A stretch of DNA of 64,000 nucleotides from Hyphomonas oceanitis SCH89 (GCF_000685295.1 NZ_ARYL01000015.1:1-64000); one strand, 5' to 3'; counted from the first letter of the stretch, positions 51,868 through 61,694 are shown. The notes: generated by a model not told the origin, from the sequence alone. Translations and numbers: made by a program.

Positions 51868-52347
51868 AGCAATATCGATTTGACCCCCCTTTACCGCACG
51901 ATGGTTGGCTTTGACCGCATGGCCACGATGATCGACACCGCATCGCGTCTCGACGGTACACAGGGCTATCCCCCTTATAATATTGAGCGTTCAGGCGAGA
52001 ATGCCTTCGCCATCGAAATTGCCGTTGCCGGATTTACCGAGGCCGATCTCGACATCGAGACCAAGGAAGGCCAGCTGACGGTCGCCGGCAAGAAAGGCGA
52101 AAACGAGGATGGCGACGGACGCGAATTCCTGCATCGCGGCATTGCGCAGCGCAGTTTCATTCGTCGCTTCCAACTCGCCGATCACGTGATCGTGACCGGC
52201 GCCGCGCTCCACCATGGTGTCCTTCGCATCGATCTGGTGCGCGAGCTTCCTGAAGAAAAGAAGCCCCGCAAGATTTCGATTGGCACGGACGAAGCCCGGT
52301 CTGAGCCGAAGCTGATCAGCAAAAAAGCAGCAGGCAGCGCCGCCTGA
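51865..52347 (+). CDS. small heat-shock protein Hsp20
   Basis: 160 residues. The alpha-crystallin domain spans about 35-135 (PPYNIERSGENAFAIEIAVAGF, given here as NIERSGENAFAIEIAVAG, then LTVAGKKGE and the later GVLRIDLVRELPEEKKP). Hsp20 holds denatured proteins for refolding by DnaK. The C-terminal IxI-type tail is ISIGTD. Expression is predicted to be heat-controlled twice: by an RpoH-like promoter and by a leader hairpin that hides the ribosome site. The gene ends at a strong terminator. Confidence 0.93.
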   Translation: MSNIDLTPLYRTMVGFDRMATMIDTASRLDGTQGYPPYNIERSGENAFAIEIAVAGFTEADLDIETKEGQLTVAGKKGENEDGDGREFLHRGIAQRSFIRRFQLADHVIVTGAALHHGVLRIDLVRELPEEKKPRKISIGTDEARSEPKLISKKAAGSAA

Positions 52348-52373
52348 TTCTGCAGCTTTCATGAAATGAAGAG

Positions 52374-52403
52374 CGGCGCGTCCCACGGGGCGCGCCGTTT
52401 TTT
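52374..52403 (+). terminator. intrinsic terminator of hsp20
   Basis: Near-perfect stem CGGCGCGTCC (52374-52383) against GGCGCGCCG-side arm to 52397, loop CACG, then TTTTTT (52398-52403). It overlaps the stop codon of the convergent GST-like gene. Confidence 0.92.
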
Positions 52404-53403
52404 ATGCCTTGGCAAGGTGTTTGCGCGCACCCGTCCGCTCAAGGAATTTATTGAGGCCCTCATCGCCGGCGGTGGTCGACACAGCCGCGCGCAGGGATTT
52501 GAAGGAACGCGCCGCATAACGCTGCGTGCCCTGTTCAAAAGCGCCATCTGTGAGCGTGACGGAAAAGCGCTTGCGATTGCGCGACGCGCTGGCCGCGTTG
52601 GCGCTTGCCCATGGCAGATAAGTGACGCTGAGTTCTCTCTCGAAAAGCGGGGCGAGCGTTTCTTCCAGTGCGCCGAGATCTGCGAACGGACCGCCTGCCT
52701 GTGGGGCTTCCATAAAGGCGCACCAAGCGGCCACGAAGGGTGCGCGATCACGGAGCCAGTTACCGGGCGTGGGGTCCAGCAACATCTGCTGGAATTGCGC
52801 AGCAAGGGCAAAGTCTGCCACGGAGGGACGCGTGCCGAAGAGGCAGAGATGATTCGTCAGATGGTCATTCAGGCAAAGGGCAAAGCGGCGCCAGGAGGCG
52901 TCGAGGGTTGCGGTATTGTCTGCCTCGGCGCCGACCAGTGAAAGCCGCGCGGTCATGCGCTCGACAATCTGCTTCTGCGGCGCCTTGCGGGCGCGCGGCG
53001 GCTTGCCGTCATAGAGCTGGGCGAGGACGCGCAAGGCGGCGGCCTCGCGGTCTGGCGACTGGCCCCAGCGCTGTTGGAACATGCATTTGTTCAGCCATTC
53101 GTCGGCAAAATCCTCAAGGATGAGCGCGAGCATTGCGCAGGCTGGATCATCAGGAACCGAAGAGGGCTCTGGATGGTCAGCCTCGATCGCTGCCAGCATG
53201 GCTGTTGAATCCTGGCTGACGGGCCGTGTCGGTGAAACGAGGAGGGGAACGGTCGCTATGGTCTGCGCATTCGCCTGGAAATCGGCCTCATTGCTGCGCG
53301 AACGCGTGACCCATTCGAAGGGCAATTCCTTGTAGGTGAGGAAGGCTTTCACCTTGAGCGAGTATGGAGACGTGTCTGCGCCAAACAGACGATAATTGGT
53401 CAT
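52402..53403 (-). CDS. glutathione S-transferase family protein
   Basis: 333 residues from ATG 53403. The N-terminal thioredoxin-like half opens YRLFGADTSPYSLKVKAFL, with the SPYS glutathione site, and VSPTRPVSQDSTAML is the second motif. The C-terminal half is helical (DFALAAQFQQML). The protein is longer than standard GSTs (about 210), with an extra C-terminal tail of about 60 residues. Substrate unknown. The longer frame to 53847 runs into the glycosyltransferase start region and is rejected. Confidence 0.82.
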   Translation of the reverse strand: MTNYRLFGADTSPYSLKVKAFLTYKELPFEWVTRSRSNEADFQANAQTIATVPLLVSPTRPVSQDSTAMLAAIEADHPEPSSVPDDPACAMLALILEDFADEWLNKCMFQQRWGQSPDREAAALRVLAQLYDGKPPRARKAPQKQIVERMTARLSLVGAEADNTATLDASWRRFALCLNDHLTNHLCLFGTRPSVADFALAAQFQQMLLDPTPGNWLRDRAPFVAAWCAFMEAPQAGGPFADLGALEETLAPLFERELSVTYLPWASANAASASRNRKRFSVTLTDGAFEQGTQRYAARSFKSLRAAVSTTAGDEGLNKFLERTGARKHLAKA

Positions 53404-53536
53404 AACGCTACCCTTCAAGTCTGGCCCCTCTCTAGGGACTTCACCTCGAACTGCCAAGCAGCGTTTGCCGCCTGCGCCGATAATGGGTATGCGCTCCATC
53501 AAATGCTGGGGTGGCAGGAAATAAAGGACGAATGAA

Positions 53537-54586
53537 ATGCGTGTAATGCATGTCATGGCAGGCGCGGCAGAAGGCGGCGCGGAAAACATCATGCTGGAAT
53601 CGGTGCTGGCGCTAGCCGAGACCGATCTTGCGCAGCACGTCGTGACGCGGCCTGACAATGCGTTCCGGATCCAGAAATTTCGCGAGGCTGGCATCGGCGT
53701 CGATGTGGCAGCGTTCAACAATAGCTGGCCTTTCCCCACACAGCGCGTGATCGCGGATGCCATCAAGCAATTCGAGCCGGATGTGATCGAATACTGGATG
53801 GGCCGGGCCGGACAGTTCGCGCCAAAACAATACCGCACACGGTCCATCGGCTGGTATGGCGGCTATTACAAGCTGGCGCGTTTCAAGAATTGTGAATGGC
53901 ATGTCGGCCTGACCATCGACCTGCTACGCCACATCCGCGAACAGGGCGTCAGCGACGAGCGCTCGGCCATCGTACATACATATGCAGACTTCACCGGCGC
54001 AGACCCGGCGAGCCGGAAGGCGCTGAATACGCCAGAGGATGCGCCAGTCGCGCTGGCGCTCGCGCGCCTCCACGAGAAGAAGGGCCTCGATACGCTGCTC
54101 GATGCGACGGCGAAGATTGACGGGCTCTATGTCTGGATTGCCGGCGAAGGCCCGCTTGAGCAGGAATTAAAAGCGCATTGCGCGCGGCTCGGCCTTGATG
54201 ACCGCGTGCGCTTCCTTGGCTGGCGCAATGACCGCGGCGCGCTGCTGGCGGCGTGTGATGTTGTGGCCTTCCCGTCGCGCTATGAACCGTTCGGCACCGT
54301 GACGGTGGATGCGTGGGCGGGGTCTCGCCCGCTGGTCGCTGCTGATGCCGTTGGCCCGGCTGCCTATGTGAAGGACGGCGTCAACGGGCTGCTGATTCCG
54401 AAGAATGATGTTGATGCCCTGGTGGACGCCTTGCGCAAGGTTGTGACGGACAAGGATCTGGCGGCGAAGCTCGTGGCTGGCGGCCGCGCATCCTACGAAG
54501 CGCAGTTCACCAAGGCTGTCTTCCAGCGGGATTCGATTGCGCTGTATGAAAAGATCGCTGCCCATGCGGGGCCGTTTGCTGGCTAG
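53537..54586 (+). CDS. glycosyltransferase family 4
   Basis: 349 residues, two Rossmann-like halves. The donor-binding C-terminal domain has ARLHEKKGLDTLLDA (about 178-192), AGEGPLEQELKAHC and PSRYEPFGTVTVDAWAG, with the E-x7-E type nucleotide-sugar motif region. GT4 enzymes (retaining) build LPS, capsule or other glycans. The acceptor and sugar are unknown because no other glycan genes are adjacent; neighbours are GST and riboflavin-related genes. Overlaps the convergent deaminase gene by 4 bp at the stops. Confidence 0.9.
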   Translation: MRVMHVMAGAAEGGAENIMLESVLALAETDLAQHVVTRPDNAFRIQKFREAGIGVDVAAFNNSWPFPTQRVIADAIKQFEPDVIEYWMGRAGQFAPKQYRTRSIGWYGGYYKLARFKNCEWHVGLTIDLLRHIREQGVSDERSAIVHTYADFTGADPASRKALNTPEDAPVALALARLHEKKGLDTLLDATAKIDGLYVWIAGEGPLEQELKAHCARLGLDDRVRFLGWRNDRGALLAACDVVAFPSRYEPFGTVTVDAWAGSRPLVAADAVGPAAYVKDGVNGLLIPKNDVDALVDALRKVVTDKDLAAKLVAGGRASYEAQFTKAVFQRDSIALYEKIAAHAGPFAG

Positions 54587-55038
54587 GCCTTGGCGGCATG
54601 GACCGTTCGGAAGAAGCCCCGGTAGAGACGCGCGGCGACACGTTCGCCGAGGCCGATCTCGACGCGGATGCCAGCCTGGCGAAGGGCAGTGATTCCGCCT
54701 TCGGCGAGCGGGTGAGGATCGGTAATCGCGCAGACCACGCGGGCCACGCCGGCGTCTTTCAGTTTGGTGGAGCAGGACGGACTGCCGCTTGACCGCTCGC
54801 GGCAGGGTTCCAGTGTGACATAGGCCGTGCCGCCGAGGGCGCGCGGGCCGGCCTCGTCGAGCGCAATCTCTTCGGCATGGGGACGTCCGCCCAATCCGGT
54901 GACGCCATCGCCAATGATGTGGCCGTCGGCGTCAAGGATCACGCAGCCCACCGAAGGGTTCGGTCCGGTCAGGCCCTGGTTCAGGCGCGCGAGGCCGAGG
55001 GCCCGGCCCATCATGCGCCGGTCGCGGCGTTTGCTCAT
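54583..55038 (-). CDS. RibD deaminase domain, without reductase domain
   Basis: 151 residues. The zinc deaminase motif is [11 protein letters not shown] with [12 protein letters not shown] downstream (His-Glu and two Cys, as in RibD). NPSVGCVI supports the pyrimidine-deaminase RibD branch, not tRNA-adenosine or cytidine deaminases. Classical RibD has a second, reductase domain of ~200 residues, which is absent. It may act with a separate RibD-reductase encoded elsewhere, or be a duplicated deaminase of other function. The start overlaps the end of gpmA by 4 bp (ATGA type). Confidence 0.85.
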   Translation of the reverse strand: MSKRRDRRMMGRALGLARLNQGLTGPNPSVGCVILDADGHIIGDGVTGLGGRPHAEEIALDEAGPRALGGTAYVTLEPCRERSSGSPSCSTKLKDAGVARVVCAITDPHPLAEGGITALRQAGIRVEIGLGERVAARLYRGFFRTVHAAKA

Positions 55039-55748
55039 GGAAGCTCGGGCAGCGGCGTGGCCCGTGCAGCATCCAGATAGCGAACTGAAATGGGTTTCAG
55101 ATTGGCGTCGAGATCGATGAGGAGCGGGTTGCCTGTCGGAATCTCGATCCCGGTAATGGACTCATCCGGCACATTGAACAGGTGTTTGACGAGGGCGCGC
55201 AGCGAATTGCCGTGGGCCGCGATCACCGTATCTGTTCCCGCGCTCAGGACGGGCGCGATTTCATTGTTCCAATAGGGCAGCACGCGCTCAAGCGTGGTCT
55301 TCAGGCTTTCCGTGGCCGGGACATCAATGCCCTTGTAGCGGGGGTCTTTCGCCGGATTGTACTGGCTGTCTTCGTCGATGGGGGGCGGTGGCACATCATA
55401 GGAGCGGCGCCATACGTGCACTTGTTCGTCGCCATGCTTGGCGGCGGTTTCGGCCTTGTCGAGACCTGTCAGTCCGCCGTAATGGCGCTCATTGAGCTGC
55501 CAGTTCTTCTCGACCGGTACCCAGACGCGGCCCATTTCGGTGAGCGCCATCCAGAGCGTGCGGATGGCGCGGGTCTGGACGCTGGTGAAAGCTGCGCGGA
55601 AGTCGGCATCGACGCCCTTGAGCAGTGTGCCGGAATGGCGGGCCTCGGCCTCGCCTTTTTCGGTGAGGTCTGCATCCCACCAGCCGGTGAAGCGGTTCTC
55701 AAGATTCCAGGCGGATTGTCCGTGGCGGACAAGGGCGAGTTTGGTCAT
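55035..55748 (-). CDS. gpmA: 2,3-bisphosphoglycerate-dependent phosphoglycerate mutase
   Basis: 237 residues. The catalytic histidine is His9 in [20 protein letters not shown], with [39 protein letters not shown] and the second active-site [14 protein letters not shown] all intact. It interconverts 3- and 2-phosphoglycerate in glycolysis and gluconeogenesis. The deaminase gene follows with overlapping codons, so both are read together; no functional link is known. Confidence 0.94.
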   Translation of the reverse strand: MTKLALVRHGQSAWNLENRFTGWWDADLTEKGEAEARHSGTLLKGVDADFRAAFTSVQTRAIRTLWMALTEMGRVWVPVEKNWQLNERHYGGLTGLDKAETAAKHGDEQVHVWRRSYDVPPPPIDEDSQYNPAKDPRYKGIDVPATESLKTTLERVLPYWNNEIAPVLSAGTDTVIAAHGNSLRALVKHLFNVPDESITGIEIPTGNPLLIDLDANLKPISVRYLDAARATPLPELP

Positions 55749-55818
55749 CGGTCGGCTTTCCTCAAAACGGCATCACTTCAGGCGTCTGGCGCCCTTTTCG
55801 GGGTAAAACATCAAAGGT

Positions 55819-56961
55819 TCAAGCTTTCATGACCCGGATGAGCTCGGCGAAGGCAAGAACGACGTGGTAGGTCGTGGAGGCTGGCATGAATGTCGAGAGG
55901 ATGTCGCCCTCGGCGCCATAGTGGTCGATCCAGCCGCCATCGGGCGTCAGGAATTCGTCCATGATGACGTCAAAACTGGTGCAGGCGGCTGCGGCGTGAC
56001 GCTCGTCCCCGGTGGATTCCAGCATGCTGAGATGCGCCTTCAGGGCCTCGGTCTGGGACCATGTGCGACGGGAGCCATCGAAAGGCTGGCCCTCGCGGGT
56101 TACTTCCACGCAGGCCCTTCCATCATCATCAAGCGTGGCGCAGGCAAAATCGTAGAGCGTGGCCGCCGCCGGAAGGACCGGCGTATCGGTCGCTGCCGCA
56201 TAGGCATGGAGCAGCCAGACCCATTCGAACTGGTGGCCCGGCTCGACAATATCGGCGTCGCGGCCTTCTGGCGTGGACCAGTCCGGCGCAAAGCGTTCGC
56301 CCAGCAAGCCGCCCGGCCCTGCCGTGAAGCGCGTTTCGAAAAGGGCGATCAGTTCGGCCGCGCGGGCGAGATGATCGCCGTCAGGATCGACCTTGTGAAG
56401 GGAAAGACAGGCCTCCAGCAGGTGCATGTGCGGGTTTTGCTCGCGGATGCCGGGGCGGGGCAGGATTTCGGCATATCCGCCATTCAGGCGGTCACGCATC
56501 TGCCGGTCGACGGCATCGAGCAGGGCGCCGGCACTCGCGCGGGTTTCGCCCGTGCCGCCAAGCGCATCGGCGGATTCGGCGATGGCAAAGAGTGTGAAGG
56601 CAATGTCATAGAGATCGGGCGTTTCATCCAGAACGCCGCTGCCATCAGGCTGGAGCGTGCGGCCGACAAGGCCGTCATCGCGGCGGGCGAGGCCCGTCAG
56701 GATACCGAGGCCGAGCTCAACCCGGTTGCATGACACGTCCGGGCGCCAACCGAGCCGCAGGGCTTCTGCGAAGACATAGGTCTGCCGGGCCTGGACGCGG
56801 ACACGGTTCTCACGGGCATCGGTGATATTATGGTCAAGCTCAAGCCCCTCGCGGAACAAGCCGTAACTGTTCACGCCACGCTCGGCCCAGAGAGGAAAAC
56901 AGGCATCCGCAAGCCATGTGCGGGCTTCCTTGGCCCGACGCTTCAAGGCTGACCTGGACAT
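55819..56961 (-). CDS. AGE-family epimerase/isomerase
   Basis: 380 residues, (alpha/alpha)6 barrel. Motifs of the N-acylglucosamine-2-epimerase superfamily include CFPLWAERGVNSYGLFREGL near residue 18, PGHQFEWVWLLHAYAAAT with the catalytic His, RRTWSQTEALKAHL, and HYGAEGDILSTFMPASTTYH near the end with the second His. Members interconvert mannose and fructose or GlcNAc epimers, or act on cellobiose; the substrate cannot be fixed. Convergent genes: none near its end except gpmA, 70 bp away. Confidence 0.88.
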   Translation of the reverse strand: MSRSALKRRAKEARTWLADACFPLWAERGVNSYGLFREGLELDHNITDARENRVRVQARQTYVFAEALRLGWRPDVSCNRVELGLGILTGLARRDDGLVGRTLQPDGSGVLDETPDLYDIAFTLFAIAESADALGGTGETRASAGALLDAVDRQMRDRLNGGYAEILPRPGIREQNPHMHLLEACLSLHKVDPDGDHLARAAELIALFETRFTAGPGGLLGERFAPDWSTPEGRDADIVEPGHQFEWVWLLHAYAAATDTPVLPAAATLYDFACATLDDDGRACVEVTREGQPFDGSRRTWSQTEALKAHLSMLESTGDERHAAAACTSFDVIMDEFLTPDGGWIDHYGAEGDILSTFMPASTTYHVVLAFAELIRVMKA

Positions 56962-57092
56962 TGGGACGGGTCCTCGAAATGCATGTGAAGCCGAGCATAC
57001 GGCTCGCCAAACCGATTGCGCACCTGCTATCAGCAGATGCTATGATTGGCCAGCGCCCTTGCGCGCATTGCCGGTAGCAAAGGACGCTTCGC

Positions 57093-57689
57093 ATGCGAGA
57101 CAGGTTATTCTTCCCGGCTGCGCTGGTTGTCGTGGGCCTGATGGTCTTCTTTGCCATCCGTCCGGCTATTGGCGCCTTGCCGACCGGCACGGTGACCGGC
57201 GACGGCGCGCATTATGACAAGATCGTCGTCGAGGGAGACTATCTTCACAAGATCTATGCGGGCGGAAATGCCAAGACGGAATTGATCGACGGCCCGGATG
57301 GGGAACGCCTGCTACTGATACAGGCGGATACAGGCGCGTTGCGCGATGAGCCGGAACTCGGCCCGCATTTTCGGCTCGCGGCCGATATTGAAATCCAGTT
57401 TGCGGGCCAGACCATCCGCACGATCGTGCGTGCGCGCCCGGCCGACGACAAGGGCGCCATGCAACTCGCAGTGAATTATTCAGCCGGACGCGTGGGGGAA
57501 TCGGGCTGGAAAATATTCGATCTCAAACCCGGCTTCGAGGATTTCAGTTTCGACTATGACGTTCCCATGATCGAGGGCGATCAGGGTGTGGACTATCTGG
57601 GTCTTCGGCCCGTTGTTCCCGAGAAGAGCCGCGCAATCGTCATTGAGCGCGTGACATTCGAGCGGGTCGGAAGATGGAAGACTGACTAA
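57093..57689 (+). CDS. hypothetical single-pass membrane protein
   Basis: 198 residues, not recognised. One hydrophobic segment at about 6-27 (FFPAALVVVGLMVFFAIRPAIG) anchors it, shown here as FPAALVVVGLMVFFAIR. The remainder (about 30-198) is periplasmic in the likely topology, and beta-rich in appearance (NAKTELIDGPDGERLLLIQAD, FRLAADIEIQFAG), possibly a jelly-roll or carbohydrate-binding-like fold. No catalytic motif is seen. Codon use matches the genome. The stop overlaps the convergent amidase by 3 bp. Confidence 0.6.
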   Translation: MRDRLFFPAALVVVGLMVFFAIRPAIGALPTGTVTGDGAHYDKIVVEGDYLHKIYAGGNAKTELIDGPDGERLLLIQADTGALRDEPELGPHFRLAADIEIQFAGQTIRTIVRARPADDKGAMQLAVNYSAGRVGESGWKIFDLKPGFEDFSFDYDVPMIEGDQGVDYLGLRPVVPEKSRAIVIERVTFERVGRWKTD

Positions 57690-59425
57690 AATACAGGTCG
57701 CTCGGTGGATACACCCAGCGCCTGTTCAAGCGCGCGCCCGAAAGCCAGCATCGGCCCTTCCCTGAAGAGGGGCGCCCAGAGCGAAATGGCGACCGGTGTG
57801 CGGGCCTGCAGTGCGTCGGGGTTCGCCTCTGTATCGAACAGTGTCCTTGGTTTGGTCATCTCAAAGCCGCAGCGCAGGACGAGGCAGGGATGCCCGGTAA
57901 AATTGGTTGGCGTGAGCATGCCGCTCGAATAGCTGGGGCCAATCACGACATCCACATCTGCGAAGGCCTCATGCATGGCCTGCATCCAGAGACGGCGCAG
58001 GCGGTCCGTCTGGATCAGGTCTACCGCGCTGATGAACCGGGCGCCGCGAAAGCTGTTCGGCCAGGCTTCCGGATCCTGCCACGTCAGTTCGTCATCGCGG
58101 CCTGACAGCGTGAGGCTTTCAAAGGCGGCTGCCGCCTCAGCCGTCAATTGCAGCGAGAGCGGTTCGGAGGGCAGGTTCGGCACTGTGAAGGGGACGAGTG
58201 TGGCGCCGAGACCTTTTGCCGTCTCGATCGCATTCTTCTCCGTCTCGGTGGCCTCCGTCAGCCAGGCAGGATCAAATCCGAGGCGCAGGCCGGTGATGGG
58301 CGTGCGAAAGTCATAGGTGAAGCCGGCGGCGATGGAGCCTGCATCGGCAGGATCGAAACCATTGATCGCCTCCAGAACCAGCGCGCAGTCTTCGACCGAG
58401 CGGGCAATCGGCCCGCATTTATCGAGTGACCAGCAAAGCGCCATGCCCCCTGCCCGGCTGACCCGGCCGAAGGTGGGCCGGAGCGCTGTCGTTCCGCAGC
58501 GCATCGACGGGGAGACAAGCGAGCCGAGGGTTTCCGTGCCGATCGCAAAGCCGCACAGGCCGGCCGCCGTCGCGCTGGCAGAACCGGCACTGGAGCCGGA
58601 CGATCCCTCGCGGGTATCGAACGGGTTGCGCGTCACACCGCCAAACCAGACATCGCCATAGGCCAGCGCGCCACATGTCGTTTTTCCAAGCAGGATGGCG
58701 CCGGCCTCAGACAGTTTGCGTACGATGGCGCTGTCGCCCTCAGAGGCGCGTGTCTTGTAGGGCGCCGCGCCCCAGGTTGTGGGCGCGCCCTCGGCATCGA
58801 ACAGGTCTTTCAGGGCGTAGGGAATGCCATGCAGGGGCCCGCGCACCTTGCCGGCCGCGCGCTCGGCATCCATGGCGTCCGCTTCACGCCGGGCCCGTTC
58901 AGCCATGACGGTCACAAAGCATTCAAGCCTGGGGGCGATGATCTCAATGCGCTTCAGATAGAGATCCGTCAGCTCCCGGCTGGAGATAGCACCGGCTGAC
59001 AGCCATGTGCGCAGCTGGGTCAGCGAGGCAAAGGCGACATCTTCTTCGCCCGGCATGGCAGCGCTCACAAAAGGCATGACGCTGACGCTGGAGGTTTCGG
59101 TCAGGCCATAGTCCATGCCGGGCAGGCGGGGATCGAACACCGTTGCCGGGGCGAGGCTGTTTGGTTTGTCGACCTCCCGCAATTGCTGGAGGGCGCCGAG
59201 GCGCGCTTCGAGATCGGCCACCATCTGGGCGCGTTCGGCATCTGTGTAGGTTATGCCTGTGAGCGCCTCGGCGTCGCGGATCGTTGTGGCGGTGATCCCT
59301 TCCGGCACTGGCGCGGGCTCGGGTTTGCGGGAGCAGGCAGCGGCGGCCAGCCCGGCGAGGCCAGCGCCTGCGCCGAGGAGGAGGTTGCGCCGTGACGGTG
59401 CGTTCTTATCGAATATCCTGTCCAT
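57686..59425 (-). CDS. exported amidase (amidase-signature family)
   Basis: 579 residues from ATG 59425. The N-terminus combines a twin-arginine motif with a lipobox (SRRNLLLGAGAGLAGLAAAAC), written here as SRRNLLLG and LAGLAAAACS, so it is probably a Tat-exported lipoprotein. The amidase-signature triad is visible: Lys in YALKDLFDAEG, cis-Ser in IGTETLGSLVSP, and nucleophile Ser in GSSGSSAGSASA. The enzyme should hydrolyse amides in the periplasm; substrate unknown. It is divergent from the S9 peptidase gene, and the two could act on related peptides or amides. Confidence 0.88.
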   Translation of the reverse strand: MDRIFDKNAPSRRNLLLGAGAGLAGLAAAACSRKPEPAPVPEGITATTIRDAEALTGITYTDAERAQMVADLEARLGALQQLREVDKPNSLAPATVFDPRLPGMDYGLTETSSVSVMPFVSAAMPGEEDVAFASLTQLRTWLSAGAISSRELTDLYLKRIEIIAPRLECFVTVMAERARREADAMDAERAAGKVRGPLHGIPYALKDLFDAEGAPTTWGAAPYKTRASEGDSAIVRKLSEAGAILLGKTTCGALAYGDVWFGGVTRNPFDTREGSSGSSAGSASATAAGLCGFAIGTETLGSLVSPSMRCGTTALRPTFGRVSRAGGMALCWSLDKCGPIARSVEDCALVLEAINGFDPADAGSIAAGFTYDFRTPITGLRLGFDPAWLTEATETEKNAIETAKGLGATLVPFTVPNLPSEPLSLQLTAEAAAAFESLTLSGRDDELTWQDPEAWPNSFRGARFISAVDLIQTDRLRRLWMQAMHEAFADVDVVIGPSYSSGMLTPTNFTGHPCLVLRCGFEMTKPRTLFDTEANPDALQARTPVAISLWAPLFREGPMLAFGRALEQALGVSTERPVF

Positions 59426-59531
59426 ATGTCGTCCCCAGTTTGCCATCGCACAAGCGCCCTATTATGTCGTGCATTCCCGTCAGGCGACGAGTCAAAACTT
59501 GAACGAAGCCGAATTTCCGAGGAGCCGAGCC

Positions 59532-61694
59532 ATGCTGCGCCGTTTTATTCCGCTGCTGACCCTGATGATCGCCGCCTGTACACATACGCCTGAAATGGAG
59601 ACTGCCTTGCCAGACGCCCCCGCCGAAAGCCCGAAAGCCGCCGAGACCGATCCAAACCTCTGGCTGGAAAACGTCGAAGGCGAGAAGGCGCTGGCATGGG
59701 TGCGCGCCCAGAATAAGCGCAGCCTCGCGGAGCTGCAGGCAGACCCGCGCTATGCGAAATATGAAGCCGCAGCGCTGGATGTTCTGACCTCCGATGCACG
59801 CATCCCGTATGGCACGGTGCGCGATGGCATGGTGTACAATTTCTGGCAGGATGATGTGAACGTGCGCGGCCTGTGGCGGCGGACGACGCTTGAGAGCTAC
59901 GCGACAGACGCGCCGGAGTGGGAGACGGTTGTCGATTTTGACAGGCTGGCCGCCGACGAGGATCGCAACTGGGTCTATATGGGCGCCAATTGCCTGCGCC
60001 AAAAGGGCAAGCCCGTGCGCCATTGCCTCGTGTCGCTGTCGGATGGCGGCAAGGATGCGGTGATCAATCGCGAGTTCGACCTTGAGACCAAGACGTTCGT
60101 CGAGGACGGTTTCGTTACGCCTGAGGCCAAGCAGGGCATCTCATGGGTCGATGCGGACACGCTACTGATCGCTTCGGACTGGGGCGAAGGTACGGTCACG
60201 GCATCGGGCTATCCATTTGTCGTAAAGCGCTGGAAGCGGGGAACGCCGCTGTCTGAGGCCGAGGAAGTGATCCGCGGAACGCGGGAGCATGTCGGCGTGT
60301 GGCCATCGGTAATGGAGCTTGAAGACGGGCGGGTTCTGCAGGGGGCGGTAAAGTCAGAGACTTTCTTCACCCATTCCTTCTGGTGGTTGCCGGAGGGCGA
60401 GGTGGCGCCTGTGCGCTGGCCCATTCCGCTGAAATCCTCGCCGGAAGGCATCTACAAGGGGCAGTTCCTGCTGTCGCTGGAGGAAGATTGGGCGCCGGAG
60501 GGACAGGACACGGCGTTCAAGACGGGCGACCTTGTGGCCTTTGACGTGAATGCGTTCCTCGAGACGCGCGCCTTGCCGGGGGTCAGCCTCGTGTTCCGGC
60601 CGAATGCGGCGCAGGCGGTGAATGGCGTTGCTGTGGCCAAGGGCGCGGCGCTGCTGTCGATCAATGATAATGTGGCGAGCCGTGTGCTGCGTCTGGAGCC
60701 CGGCGCAGATGGCTGGACGACGAACGCGCTGGAGCTGCCGGGTACGGGCCAGGCGGGAATCGTGTTCGCGAGTGAGCATGAAGAGACCGTGTTTCTGACC
60801 TATCAGGACTTCCTGACGCCGGATTCCCTGCTCGGCTATGATATTGCCAGCGGCGAGGTCTCGACCGTGAAGAGCCTGCCGGGCAAGTTCGATGCGTCGG
60901 GGCTTGAAGTGGAGCAGTTCTTTGCCGTGTCGAAGGACGGAACGAAGGTGCCCTATTTCATCGTGCACAAGGCCGGGATGACGCTGGATGGCAGTACGCC
61001 GACCCTGCTTTATGGCTATGGCGGGTTTCAGGTGTCGATGAACCCGTCCTACAGCCCGGTTACGGGCCGGCTCTGGCTGGAACAGGGCGGCGCCTATGTG
61101 CTGGCGAATATCAGGGGCGGCGGCGAGTTTGGCCCGGCCTGGCACCAGGCGGGCCTGAAGCTGCAACGCCAGCGCGTCTTTGACGACTTCATCGCGGTCG
61201 GTGAGGACCTGATTTCCCGCAAGGTGACCAGCCCGGAGCATCTCGGCATCATGGGCGGCTCCAATGGCGGCCTCTTGATGGGCGTGATGCTGAACCAGCG
61301 GCCGGACCTCTGGAATGCTGTGGTGGTTCAGGTGCCGCTGCTCGACATGATGCGCTATCACCTGCTGCTGGCGGGGGCATCCTGGGTCGATGAATATGGC
61401 TCGCCGGATGTGCCTGAGGAGCGCGCCTTCCTGGAGACGATCTCGCCCTACCAGAATTTCGATGCGTCCAAGCCCTATCCGGAACCCTTCTTCGTCACCT
61501 CGACCAAGGATGACCGGGTGCATCCCGGCCATGCACGCAAGATGGCGAAACTGTTCGAGGAGGCAGGCCTGCCCTTCCTCTATTACGAGAACATTGATGG
61601 GGGCCATTCGGCGGCGGCGAACCAGACGGAACGGGCCAAGCGTACCGCTTTGGAATTCACCTATTTGTCGGAGCGTCTGTTTGAGACGAAATAA
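59532..61694 (+). CDS. S9 prolyl oligopeptidase-family lipoprotein
   Basis: 720 residues from ATG 59532, behind an AGGAG site. The lipoprotein signal LLTLMIAACTHTPE puts Cys near residue 16. An N-terminal beta-propeller (about 40-430) covers the catalytic domain, where Ser is in LGIMGGSNGGLLMGVML (GGSNGG motif), Asp in TSTKDDRVHPGHARKM, and His in IDGGHSAAAN. The family cleaves short peptides after proline. It lies divergent from the exported amidase, so both are probably in the periplasm or outer-membrane leaflet. Length is typical of S9A. Confidence 0.92.
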   Translation: MLRRFIPLLTLMIAACTHTPEMETALPDAPAESPKAAETDPNLWLENVEGEKALAWVRAQNKRSLAELQADPRYAKYEAAALDVLTSDARIPYGTVRDGMVYNFWQDDVNVRGLWRRTTLESYATDAPEWETVVDFDRLAADEDRNWVYMGANCLRQKGKPVRHCLVSLSDGGKDAVINREFDLETKTFVEDGFVTPEAKQGISWVDADTLLIASDWGEGTVTASGYPFVVKRWKRGTPLSEAEEVIRGTREHVGVWPSVMELEDGRVLQGAVKSETFFTHSFWWLPEGEVAPVRWPIPLKSSPEGIYKGQFLLSLEEDWAPEGQDTAFKTGDLVAFDVNAFLETRALPGVSLVFRPNAAQAVNGVAVAKGAALLSINDNVASRVLRLEPGADGWTTNALELPGTGQAGIVFASEHEETVFLTYQDFLTPDSLLGYDIASGEVSTVKSLPGKFDASGLEVEQFFAVSKDGTKVPYFIVHKAGMTLDGSTPTLLYGYGGFQVSMNPSYSPVTGRLWLEQGGAYVLANIRGGGEFGPAWHQAGLKLQRQRVFDDFIAVGEDLISRKVTSPEHLGIMGGSNGGLLMGVMLNQRPDLWNAVVVQVPLLDMMRYHLLLAGASWVDEYGSPDVPEERAFLETISPYQNFDASKPYPEPFFVTSTKDDRVHPGHARKMAKLFEEAGLPFLYYENIDGGHSAAANQTERAKRTALEFTYLSERLFETK

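Noticed and set aside
52180-52191. GATCACGTGATC palindrome with a CACGTG core
   Set aside because: Not parS: the flanks do not match TGTTTCAC...GTGAAACA, and it lies inside hsp20, 15 kb from the origin.
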